Part shown: in pieces, positions 48,130 through 57,879 of the stretch | Position numbering within the stretch: position 1 is the first letter of the stretch | Layout: each line of letters begins with the position of its first letter | Assembly (NCBI GenBank): GCA_022393335.1 | Contig: JAJEKB010021802.1 | Span: forward strand, 296,352 to 360,351 | DNA: 64,000 nt | Reading direction: 5' to 3' | From: Macrotrachela quadricornifera | Taxonomy: Eukaryota > Rotifera > Eurotatoria > Philodinida > Philodinidae | Position numbers and translations under genes: made by a program | Notes under the pieces: model-generated | Database searches by the model: none | What the model was told of the DNA's origin: nothing | What the model saw: the letters and a program-made list of their open reading frames with translations, nothing else

Positions 48130-49904
48130 ATGAATATATACAATGAAAAATCACCTAATTTAAATATAGATTATTATAAATCTTTATTATCAACAGAAAA
48201 ATATAAAAAAATTCCAATTGTTTCACTTGAACAATCTGTTAAACCATTAATAAAATATTTACCACATATTGAAACATATGTTAAAATTATAAAACAAAAA
48301 TGTCTTAATCCATCCGATAATTTAACATGTGATGAATCTGCATCAATTATGATTTATTCAATAATATGGAAACCATTTAATGAATGTCTTTATATATTAT
48401 TAAATTCAATATTACAAACATTAGATGAAAATAAACTTCAACCATGGTTACTTTATTTAAAACTTTTATTTACAGCACTTATACATCTTCCATCAAATAA
48501 TTTAACTGTATATCGTGGTTGTAAATTAAATTTAAATAAACAATATCATATTAATGATATAATACTTTGGTGGGATTTATCATTATGTACAAGTTCAATT
48601 GAATATTTAGAAAAAAAAAGTAAACTTCATACAATATTTATAATTAAATGTAATACAATAAAAAATATTCAAAAACATTGTTATTATCAATTAAATCATT
48701 TATTATTATATTTACCAGCAACAAAATTTCAAGTTATTAATTGTTATTATAAAGATAATGATGATTTATATATTATTACACTTAAAGAAATTGAATCATC
48801 ATTTATTTTACATTCATTTAATGATAAGAAAATTTTTTTTTTAAATAAACAAATATCATTAAATATATTTCAAAGGTTAATTTAGTTTTATTATTATTAA
48901 TATAATAATATATATATTTTTTTTTATTTATTTATTTAGATTTTGTTTATTATTTAAAAAATCAAAAAATCAATCATTAATATCAACTAAACATTATCGT
49001 AATCCATCACTTGAACATCGTATTATTGAAAATGGACATTCATGGATAATAAATTTAGATAAACAAAATATAATTGATCAAGATATGAAAATTATTGTTA
49101 AATATGCTATTATTAAAAAATCATGTAAACGTATTCGTTTACGTCATAATTATATAACAGCTTATGGAAGTTCAATATTATCGGAAAGTTTAATTAATAA
49201 TACAATATTAGAATCATTAGATCTATGTAATAATCAATTATTTGATTTAGGTTTACAATTTTTATCATTAGCTATTGTTTATTCAAATATAAAAACACTT
49301 AATTTAGAATCAAATAATATTACAGAACAAGGTGCATTATATTTAGCTCAAATGCTTAGAGATAATCGAACATTAACAGAATTATATTTATCAAAAAATC
49401 ATTTAGGAGATCGAGGAGTACAATTAATAGCAAATGTATTATGTGAACAATCAGATAAAGAAGTAAGAATTTGTTTTTTTTTTTTTTGAATACAACTCTT
49501 TAAAAATTTGATTATTGTAGGTATCTATAGGTAATCAATCAACTCTTCAACATCTTTATCTTGGTCAAAATGATATAACAGATGAAGGATTAAAATATCT
49601 ATCGAATATGCTTAAAACTAATCAAACATTAACATGGTTATGGTTAACTGATAATGAAATAAGTAATCAAGGAATAGAATTTTTATCAAATATACTTATT
49701 GATTATAATGTAACACTTGAATGGTTATTTCTTAATTCAAATAAATTAATAAATGATACAAGTATTGATTATTTTATTCAATTACTTAAACGAAATAATA
49801 CATTAAAAACACTTTATATAAATAATTGTAATTTATCAGAAAATACAAAACGTACACTTCATTTAATGATTAAAACAAAAAATGATTTCGATTTAGAAGT
49901 ATAA
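48130..49904 (+). CDS. ADP-ribosyltransferase-like domain fused to leucine-rich repeats
   Basis: Exons 48130-48875, 48940-49462 and 49521-49904 join in phase to about 550 residues. Residues 1-248 resemble an arginine-type mono-ADP-ribosyltransferase fold: the 'R' motif VYRG (Arg129) and the 'S' motif region WWDLSLCTSS (about 147-156). The LLLYLP stretch normally preceded by the catalytic Glu-x-Glu is here preceded by L-N-H. The acidic pair is therefore missing, and the domain is probably inactive as a transferase or altered in activity. The second half holds ribonuclease-inhibitor-type leucine-rich repeats (LESLDLCNNQLFDLGLQFL, LTELYLSKNHLGDRGVQLI). No signal peptide is seen, so it is likely cytosolic. 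Such ART-repeat fusions are known in rotifers from memory. Its 3' end is 39 bases from the convergent sialidase gene. Confidence 0.75.
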
Positions 49905-49943
49905 ATATAATATTTTTATTGTATATCGTTATTATTATATTTT

Positions 49944-51044
49944 TTATTCAAAAAAAAAAAAATTCTTTTTAGTTTGATTATATATAACAGTAAATGTTAT
50001 ATAATCAGGTATAAAAATTAAATCACTTTGTTTGGACCATTCATATAATAAACCAATTGATTGATCATTCATTATTGTTAATGATGAATAAGATGATGAA
50101 CCTTGATATATTGTTTTAATAAATGTCCAATTTTCTCCATAATCTTTACTTATATATAATGAAAGATTACTTCGAATAAATGATGATTCACCTAAACCAG
50201 TATAAAATAATTGTTGAGTATTTTTATGATATATTGTTGAACCTTGACATCCAGTTAATGGTTGTATAAGTGTATTTAATATTTTTATTTTATTAAATGT
50301 TAAACCACCATCATTACTATAAGAACCAATTCTTTTTGTACCCAATGAACGTGAATTTATAAATATTGTATTATTATTTGGTAAAAATTCAACAGCTTGA
50401 CATTCATTTGGAAAATATGTTTCATAGAAAATTTCTCCACCTAAATACCATTTATCTAATTGACCATTATAATCATTTAACATAACATAACCAATAGAAA
50501 ATAATCCATCATCATTTGGATATATTGAATAATAAGATGGAATTAATATTCTATTTGATTGTAATAATAAACCAGCAGGTGGACCTAAACCAACCCATTT
50601 CCAATTTGATTTTGTTATATTAGGTATAATTTGTGGTAGAGAAAATGTTAAACCATCATCATCAGAATATGTTTGCATTATAATAAGATTATTTTTACAA
50701 AATGGTATTAATATTCGTTGATTATATATTAATTGTACTGGTGCTATATTTCCAACACGTGTATAATTATCATTTGAAAAATTAGCTCGATATAATATTT
50801 GAATATTTGACCATGTTTGACCATTATCTATACTTCGTTTATAAACAATATCTGTTTGAGTAAAATCACTACAACTATATAATCGTGCTTCACCAAATGC
50901 TAATAAAGTACCTTTAATTGTTGTTAAAATCGATGGAATTTTAATACAAAAATAACCACTTTCACCACGTGTAAATACAATACTATCATTTTCAAATGAA
51001 AATTTTATATAAATAAATAAAAAAAATAGAATTGTACGTAACAT
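49944..51044 (-). CDS. Secreted exo-alpha-sialidase (glycoside hydrolase 33-like)
   Basis: A 366-residue single-exon protein with a short hydrophobic signal sequence (residues 1-16). Four Asp-boxes (SIDNGQTW 71-78, SDDDGLTF 127-134, SNDGGLTF 243-250, SKDYGENW 299-306) define a six-bladed sialidase propeller that removes terminal sialic acid from glycans. The likely acid Asp60, a Glu at 214 (FPNECQ) and Glu335 (GLLYEW) are in place. The usual (F/Y)RIP motif reads IKIP at 34-37, so the first arginine of the carboxylate-binding triad is lysine (Lys35). This could weaken catalysis or change substrate. It runs towards the ART-repeat gene and is divergent from the B-box gene, sharing a promoter region of about 190 bases. 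Confidence 0.82.
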   Translation of the reverse strand: MLRTILFFLFIYIKFSFENDSIVFTRGESGYFCIKIPSILTTIKGTLLAFGEARLYSCSDFTQTDIVYKRSIDNGQTWSNIQILYRANFSNDNYTRVGNIAPVQLIYNQRILIPFCKNNLIIMQTYSDDDGLTFSLPQIIPNITKSNWKWVGLGPPAGLLLQSNRILIPSYYSIYPNDDGLFSIGYVMLNDYNGQLDKWYLGGEIFYETYFPNECQAVEFLPNNNTIFINSRSLGTKRIGSYSNDGGLTFNKIKILNTLIQPLTGCQGSTIYHKNTQQLFYTGLGESSFIRSNLSLYISKDYGENWTFIKTIYQGSSSYSSLTIMNDQSIGLLYEWSKQSDLIFIPDYITFTVIYNQTKKNFFFFE

Positions 51045-51236
51045 CTAATCTAAAACTAAAATACAATAGAAATTTTTGAATATTTTATATAGTTTCAGTC
51101 AATCTTTTAGTTTTAGTTATTACCTGAATGTTACATGTGTATATTTTTCCTTTTTTATCTACTGATAAAATTTGTCTAGTATAAATATATTAGATAGTTA
51201 TATAATCTTTTTTTCTCATTCTATTTTATCATTATC
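51045..51236. promoter_or_regulatory. Shared divergent promoter region
   Basis: Only 192 bases separate the start codons of the sialidase (minus) and B-box (plus) genes, so both promoters must lie here or overlap. No TATA box or specific binding site is convincing in this AT-rich DNA. Confidence 0.5.
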
Positions 51237-52922
51237 ATGTTAATAGCCAAATGTTCTTTATGTAAAATTAAGACTACATTACAAGCATGTGAAATTTGTG
51301 AAGAAGCTAAATGTAATAAATGTGCACAACAACATTTGACAAATTATCATGCAGAATTGAAACGAAAATGGTTGGCATTTGAAATTAAATTTCAACATAT
51401 TAAACAACAAACAGGTAAAGATATTGTATGTTTCGATATTTATAATTGTTAATTTGTTTAGAAACTAGACGAAATCTATTAATAGATTTACAAAAAACAG
51501 CAGATGAACAATTAAATTGTTTTTCTGAAGAATATCCTAATAAATTTTTAAAACTGAATCAAGAATATAATGAATTTGCTCAAAAATTGAACTTATCAAA
51601 AACTCAATGTAACAAGTAAATGTGATTATTATTTAATTATAAAAATATTTAACAATTATATTCATAGTGAATTGAATCAATTAGAAAGTCAATTGAATAA
51701 ACTTCAATCAGATACATTATTTCAAAAATGGACAGCAATAAATGATAGGTATTTATAATGTCAAAATATTTCAATAAATAATAGTTAATCTATATTTATA
51801 TAGTTCACGTTATATACTACAAGATGATACTTCAAATATTGAAAATCTTCTCACAGAAATTGAGACCTATCTTTCTGAGGAAAATAATGTCAATTGTATT
51901 GAAGTAAAAGAAAAAATAAATAAATATAACTCATTAATTAATATTTATTTTTATTATAGTATACTTTTATACCAGATGCAAATATAACTTTGAATAAACC
52001 TAATCTTCATAAAGAGATTATGAATAACAATGCGTATACAACTCGTAAGCAATACTATACTCAATTGACAAGTACACCTCATCATATCATCGATATTAAT
52101 ATTCTTCCTCGTTTTATATGTGTTTACCAATCATTTATATATATCTGTGATCCTACTGGTAGAATTGAAAAATATCAATATTTATCGGCAACGAATTTAA
52201 ATTTAATACAATCCGTTAATCTAAAAAGTACAAAACCTTTCTACACAGTTTCATGTTTTGCTGTTAGTAAGAATTATTTTCTTATATGTGAAAAAAATAG
52301 TGATAACATTATGATACACAATCATAAAGGAATTTTAAAGAATAAAATAAAACTTTCATATCAACCGAAATATATATTAACATCATTTGATGATGATTAT
52401 ATTTGGATTTGTAATGATATGAAAAAAGTTTGTATCTCATTTTCTTTAAATAATGATTGCAATTTACAAGGATTAGAATTAATTCAATATGATGATGTAC
52501 AACCTGTGCGTATGATTCGTACGAACAATCGATTCTTAATTCAGGACGTTCGTTCTTCGAATAGTGAAACACCAGAATCTACTGAAGATAACTTATTAAT
52601 TTACAATTCATTAAAACCGAACAAAAACCCGTCTGAATCGATTTCACTTGATTTTATTAAATATGAATCTGATTTAAAAACAGCTCGACTATATCATCCA
52701 ATAATCGACAATGAAGGATTTTTAATAATTAAATATATATCTGATGATAATGATAAGACTCATGACGAAATCGTTATAATAGATACAAACAGTCCTAAAG
52801 AACCTGTTATAGTAAATCGTATTAAATTAAACTGCATGTTTGGTATGGATTTTACTATTGACAACAGATTAATTCTTGGATATGCTCCTTATAATGGGCC
52901 ACGCAAGATATTTATATTTTAG
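51237..52922 (+). CDS. B-box zinc-finger / coiled-coil / propeller protein
   Basis: Five exons fit by phase: 51237-51414, 51462-51615, 51668-51748, 51804-51903 and 51960-52922, giving 491 residues. An N-terminal B-box-like finger uses Cys6, Cys9, Cys18, Cys21, Cys26, Cys29, His33 and His38. It is followed by a helical coiled-coil region (about 60-165; ELNQLESQLNKLQSD). The C-terminal 300 residues are made of repeated beta segments (FIYICDPTGRIEKYQYL, NYFLICEKNSDNIMIHN, DYIWICNDMKKVCISFS) typical of a beta-propeller of the NHL or WD kind. This is a TRIM-like layout without a visible RING finger. It probably acts as a cytosolic scaffold; partner and pathway are unknown. All introns are 47-56 nt. 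Confidence 0.75.
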
Positions 52923-53071
52923 TATTTTTTTTATGTTATAATATTAATAAATAAGCAGATCAATATTCAAGAATTTATCTTATATGTCAAAGTATCACTA
53001 TGTTGAAATAATACATATTGAATTTTTTATTACATATTACAGAAAAAGAAAATTTTTATGTACAACTTTTT

Positions 53072-53293
53072 TCAATAGACTTCATCAGGAAATTGTAAAA
53101 TACAGCGATGCATTGATGATCGACTTTTAATTCCAAAATGTCGACAAAGTGTTCCATCACTAGCTGATTTATCAGACCATTTGTTATTAACACGTTTAGT
53201 TGAGAAAACACTTCCATTGATTTCTAGAACTTGAGCAAATCCAATAACAATAAGCACTAATAACAAAAGTACATGATGATCTATTTGCGACAT
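53072..53293 (-). CDS. Small secreted peptide with two cysteines
   Basis: A 73-residue protein with a strong signal peptide (HHVLLLLVLIVIGFAQVL). A possible dibasic cleavage site, Lys33-Arg34 (FSTKRVN), follows, then a C-terminal part with two cysteines 14 residues apart (CRHFGIKSRSSMHRC) that could form one disulfide loop, ending FPDEVY. This layout fits a peptide-hormone or small extracellular effector precursor, but it matches no neuropeptide family I know. It is a single exon on the minus strand, 150 bases from the 3' end of the B-box gene. It could also be a chance frame; the signal peptide and paired cysteines argue for a real gene. Confidence 0.55.
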   Translation of the reverse strand: MSQIDHHVLLLLVLIVIGFAQVLEINGSVFSTKRVNNKWSDKSASDGTLCRHFGIKSRSSMHRCILQFPDEVY

Positions 53294-53535
53294 TGTTTTA
53301 TATTATCTATACAAATACAATAATTGATTTTATATTAAATATCTGTAACATATTATTGATCAAAGAGAATTGGATTAAAAAAGATTTTTTCTAATTAGAT
53401 ATACATTATATTTCAATTTTTAATACAGAAATAAGAAATCTAATAAAACAATTCATAATAAATGTTAAAAAGCAAAATTTTTCATTAAATTCTATAATCA
53501 TTCCATTACTTTTTTTTAAAAAATATAACATGAAT

Positions 53536-54063
53536 TCATGAAACAATAGTTTGTTCTTCTTGTTTAATTTTCATATTTTCTTTTTTCTGTTCTTGTTCTT
53601 TTTTAAAATTACTAAAAGCTTCACATTCAATAAATCCATTATCTGTATCACATTTATAAGGAAAACAATGTACTTGAATACGTTCAGAAAATTGTTTTCG
53701 TTCACCATATAAACCTTTTGAAATATCTTTTTTCATTTCAATAGGTGATTTTGATGTCGTTGATGAAGCAATAAGATAAAATTGTTTACCATCAACATCC
53801 ATTTCAATAATACTATCACCTTTTTTATTCGAATAAAAAGCTCGTAAATATCCATTACGATTAGTACGTTTTCGTTGATCATACCAACTATTAAGTGTAT
53901 CTTGATTTGTATCTTTATAAAATAAAACAGCTGAATAAACATTATAACGTAAATTAAGATGACCAAGTTCACGTTCTAATATTTCATTTTCAAACATTAA
54001 TTCATTTAATGGTACCATATAACCTACATGTAATACACGATTACGATTTGTTGATGATGCCAT
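53536..54063 (-). CDS. Hypothetical protein, 175 residues
   Basis: A single-exon minus-strand gene. It has no signal peptide or membrane segment. The sequence has mixed alpha/beta character with a folded core (RYNVYSAVLFYKDTN, GDSIIEMDVDGKQFYLIASS) and a charged, probably helical tail (KKEQEQKKENMKIKQ) that may be disordered or coiled. Three cysteines occur near the end (CFPYKCDTDNGFIEC). Codon use is like that of the neighbouring genes and the frame has no gap, so it is very probably real. I recognise no family. Confidence 0.65.
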   Translation of the reverse strand: MASSTNRNRVLHVGYMVPLNELMFENEILERELGHLNLRYNVYSAVLFYKDTNQDTLNSWYDQRKRTNRNGYLRAFYSNKKGDSIIEMDVDGKQFYLIASSTTSKSPIEMKKDISKGLYGERKQFSERIQVHCFPYKCDTDNGFIECEAFSNFKKEQEQKKENMKIKQEEQTIVS

Positions 54064-54627
54064 TTAGGTTTTTCTTATTCACTTTAAAGTTCTGATAATC
54101 GTTTTTATATACTTTATGCAAGATGTTAACATTATTTATTCTTATGATTCATGAAAGTTATGCAATTATATCGTCAACTAGATAAAAAAGAATGAATATG
54201 AAAAGAAAGGTGTATGTTTTATTACGATAGATGTCACATTATATCATTGTAAAATAGATTAAGAACAAACCATGATTATAGTAATATTTTTCTATATATT
54301 AAAATGATACTACAATAATCTTCTATAGATAGAATAAATATTCAAAATTTAATAAACTAAGAATAATTTTGATTTTTAGTAAAGATTATTTCATTTAAAA
54401 GACATAGATGATTTTATATCAAAATAAAAATACAATTTAAAATCTTCTTACAAGTGTTTTATTTTATGTATTTATCATATCGCAAGCGTAAAGCACGTTT
54501 GTTTTTGTTCTTATCTTTCCAATGACATTTTACTTCATATAAATATCTGTATACCTATTTTATATTTTATCCAGGCTTAACTACTGAATTCATAGTTTTT
54601 TTTTATACAATATTACATATTACAAAA
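54064..54627. other. Divergent intergenic region
   Basis: This lies between the 175-residue protein gene (minus) and the D-amino-acid dehydrogenase gene (plus), so it contains both promoters. No specific site was recognised. Confidence 0.4.
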
Positions 54628-56357
54628 ATGTCAGGAAAAATTATTTTATTAAGTAGTATGATCACAAGTTTCGTACGTATATTATATACATAAATATAAT
54701 CAAAAGATTTTATTTGTATTACATATTTAAAAAAAAACAAAAGTGATATATTTATAGGGATTATATAAATACATTAATTCAAAGAAGAAAAAAGAATATT
54801 TTCATATAAAACGAACTTTACCTGATCATCCAACAAGTGTTATAATTGGTACGGGTATAATCGGTTTAACAAGTGCATATTATTTAGCTAAAAATGGACA
54901 TAAAGTTATTTGTATTGAAAAACGAGAAGATGTAGCTTTAGAAACTAGGTAAGAAAATATTAAAAAAATAATTTATCTTTTTTTTGTAATTTTTAGTTTT
55001 AAAAATGGTGCATTAATTTGTCCATCTTTATTAACACCATGGGCTAATTCTGATGTACCAAAAAAATATTTTAAATCTTTATTTTCTTCTTCATCAAAAC
55101 GAACATCTACAAAAATTTGGCCAAGTACATTTTATTCTCGAGATTTTTATTATTGGATATATGATTATTTAAAAAATTGTACAATAAAAGCTCAAATTAA
55201 AAATGCTGATTATCTATTAAAACTTAGTATATATTCTCGAAAATGTTTAGATGATATTCTTAATGAAGTATATTTTAAATAAATAAATTAAATCTATTTA
55301 TTTATTTTTTTGATAGACTTCAATATCATTTTCTCGTCATACAATTGGTTCATTACAATTAGCTATAGATCCAATTATATTCGAACAATTAATTGAAGAA
55401 ACGAAACATATTAAAAATATTGAAATATATTCAACATCAGATGAAGTTATTAAACATGAACCAATATTAAAATCTGTTAAAGATAGATTATATGGAGGTA
55501 TATTTAGTTCATTAGATACAAATGGAAATATATATGAATTTTGTTGTGAATTAAAAAAAATTTTAATTGAAAAATATAATGTTCAATTTATATTTAATAA
55601 AGAAATAAAAGATTTTATTGTTAATAAAACAAATCAACAACGTCATATAACAGGAATTTTAACAAATGAAAATAATATTATTAATAATATAGATAATATT
55701 ATTTTAACAAATGGAAATTATATTATGCCATTAATGAAAAAATTAAATATTTATATACCTGTTTATCCTGTTAAAGTTAAATTTTTAATTATATATAATT
55801 AAATTCTTATTCGATTTTATTTTAGGGTTATGTTATTGAAATCATTACACCACCAAATATTCCATTACCATTAATGAATTTAGTTGATGATGGAAATAAA
55901 CTATATATTTCACCATTAAAACCAAATGATAAATACGGTATGGTGCGAGTTAGTGGCCTAGCTGAATTTGCCGGATGGAAGGTGAAATAAAGAAAATACA
56001 ATATATTTTATTATTAATTATATAATATATTCTTATTAATAGGATATTGGTATTCTTAGTGAACCAGATCGAGCTCAATATTTATATGAACAAACAATAG
56101 GATGGTTACCACATTTAGCATCTTATGAAAAAACATTTCATAGTTGTTCTCGTCCAGTATCACCAGATGATGTACCAATAATTGGACAATGTGCTGATTT
56201 TGATAATCTTTTTGTTAATTGTGGTCATGGTAGTAAAGGATGGACATTAGCATTTGGATCAGCTGCTTTATTGGCTAATGTCATTAATCAAAAATCAAGT
56301 ATTAAAGAAATAGAAGATATTGATCCAGAACCATATTCTCCAAATAGATTTCAATAA
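54628..56357 (+). CDS. dadA-like: DadA-like D-amino-acid dehydrogenase (FAD), six exons
   Basis: Exons 54628-54672, 54758-54948, 54997-55267, 55317-55775, 55826-55981 and 56043-56357 all join in phase to 478 residues. The FAD-binding GTGIIG (residues 46-51) is followed by ICIEKRE. The C-terminal part carries [34 protein letters not shown] and [16 protein letters not shown]. These are the landmarks of bacterial D-amino-acid dehydrogenase small subunits, which oxidise D-amino acids to keto acids and ammonia and pass electrons to a quinone. An N-terminal extension of about 40 basic and hydrophobic residues could be a mitochondrial targeting or membrane-anchoring signal. The family is bacterial, whereas the animal enzyme (DAO) is different. 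A bacterial origin with later gain of five short introns (48-85 nt) is inferred. Confidence 0.85.
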
Positions 56358-56755
56358 TTTATTCCTTTTCTTTCTGATAATCAAATATTGAGATATAAAT
56401 GCTTGAGAAAATATACTGCATTTATACTTTTAATTTTTAATTCTCACGAAACTTTTCATGTCATATAAATTATGAACCGAAATGATTTCGAAAATAGTGA
56501 TTTAACTCATAATGAGCTACACAGTTTAATCAAAATACAAAATATATTCTCTTCATTTTCATTTGTATACATTAATTAAAGTAATCTATCAATCTCTTGA
56601 CTACATCATCTGATAAAAATTGTTTAATATTTCAGATTTTAAATTTTCATCTATTAGAGTTGCATTGATACATGATACAAGAAAAAAAGATAAAAATGAA
56701 AACGATATGTTGAATTATAGTTTATCGATTATTTTCCCATGGTTCTTTGGTTTTT
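56358..56755. other. Intergenic between convergent genes
   Basis: About 400 bases between the 3' ends of the DadA-like gene (plus) and the small secreted-peptide gene (minus). No feature was recognised. Confidence 0.4.
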
Positions 56756-57108
56756 TTATGCTTTTACCACAAATTGAAGCTTGGTTTTATCTATAAATAA
56801 TACAACTTATTGAATTTATAAACATACAATTTACCTTTTCGACTTTGTGGATCATATTTAGCTGCTACAATATCATCAGTTATCAAGTGTTCTATTAAAA
56901 TATAAATAACATAAATATTAATACAATATTACGATATTTACCTTGTTTATGTATTTGATTTTGTTTAATTGCCACAATTCTTTCATCATGTTGTGTATCT
57001 ATATTTACAAAAACAATGAAAATTTAGCTTATAAAATCATTTACTTTCAGCTGTAATGTTATAAAAAATAATAGTTATTAGAATACAATAGATAAATACA
57101 AATTTCAT
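56756..57108 (-). CDS. Small secreted peptide, four exons, internal repeat
   Basis: A short gene assembled by splice sites: 57108-57045, 56998-56942, 56891-56835 and 56790-56756. The three introns (46, 50 and 44 nt) all have GTAAAT donors and (T/A)TAG acceptors, and all interrupt after the first base of a codon. The 70-residue product starts with a signal peptide (MKFVFIYCILITIIFY). The mature part has no cysteine. Exons 2 and 3 are both exactly 57 nt and encode 19-residue units that share an IVA-x-K core (DERIVAIKQ, TDDIVAAKY), as if one exon had duplicated. The hydrophilic, charged mature peptide is unlike known families. The coherent phases across four exons make a chance arrangement unlikely. 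Confidence 0.7.
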
Positions 57109-57279
57109 GCTTCTTTTCTATGTTTATTAACAATAATATTGATGCTTTTAATCAGTTTGTTTTTAAATCTGTAAATAATACGAATAAGATAAAATTGAAA
57201 CATAATTAACTGTTTATGTGGACAAGAAAAGATAAAAAAAGAAAGTATCTTTTTTTATAGTTTTGTTTATCATTTAACA

Positions 57280-57497
57280 ATGTCAACACAAAGGTGTATT
57301 CATCTACCAGCACAACAACAAAAAAAAGAAGAGATAACACGTTATATACAACCATGTAAGTATGTATTATGATTTTATGCAATATTTGTAAAACTAGCAA
57401 GTCTGAAATATTGGTACTGATAATTCAAATTAGACTCTTTTCTTTTTCTTTTGAAGTAACAAAAGCCAGTCAGAAGTTGAACACTATTGATTATTAA
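57280..57497 (+). CDS. Possible 38-residue two-exon mini-gene
   Basis: An ATG at 57280 opens a charged reading frame (MSTQRCIHLPAQQQKKEEI) to a strong donor (CAT|GTAAGT, exon end 57355). A pyrimidine-rich acceptor (TTTTCTTTTGAAG) at 57456 joins in phase to a second exon that stops at 57497. This gives 38 residues without a signal peptide. It ends 29 bases before the next gene. It could be a real small protein, the leading exon of an unrecognised longer transcript, or chance. The donor and acceptor quality is the main evidence. Confidence 0.3.
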
Positions 57498-57526
57498 ATA
57501 TTCATATCAAAAATTTTATTTTCAAC

Positions 57527-57879
57527 ATGCCATCGATGTTTACAATCATTGTATTTTTATCTGTTTTAAGTATAGTGAATAGTAATTATGTATGCAATTG
57601 TTATTGTCCAACTAAAACAAATTTTATTGGATATGGTACTTTAGTGACACCATCAGATGAATGTGATGCTCAGCGTTGTGCAAATGCTTGTGTTTTTAGT
57701 TTTTCAGAATGTGGTGAGAATTCAACATGGGGGTAAAATTTATTTTAAATAAATAAAAAAATAATATTGTTCAGTTATATCATAGAGGATGCCGAAAAAG
57801 TACAGCAAATGGTTTGAAATTATCGTATATCAATTTGATCTTCGTATTAATCATATGTTTTATTAAAAAATATATTTAA
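57527..57879 (+). CDS. Small secreted Cys-rich protein, hydrophobic C-terminus
   Basis: Two exons (57527-57732 and 57786-57879; 53-nt intron, GGTAAAA donor, CATAG acceptor) give 99 residues. A signal peptide (MFTIIVFLSVLSIVNS) is followed by a compact cysteine-rich part (CNCYC, then DECDAQRCANACVF and SECGENSTWGGC, about nine cysteines). The second exon supplies the last cysteine and a hydrophobic C-terminal stretch (YINLIFVLIICFIKKYI). That stretch could be a membrane segment or a GPI-anchor signal. Without the intron the frame stops right after TWG. It is likely an extracellular surface protein of unknown function. Confidence 0.6.
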
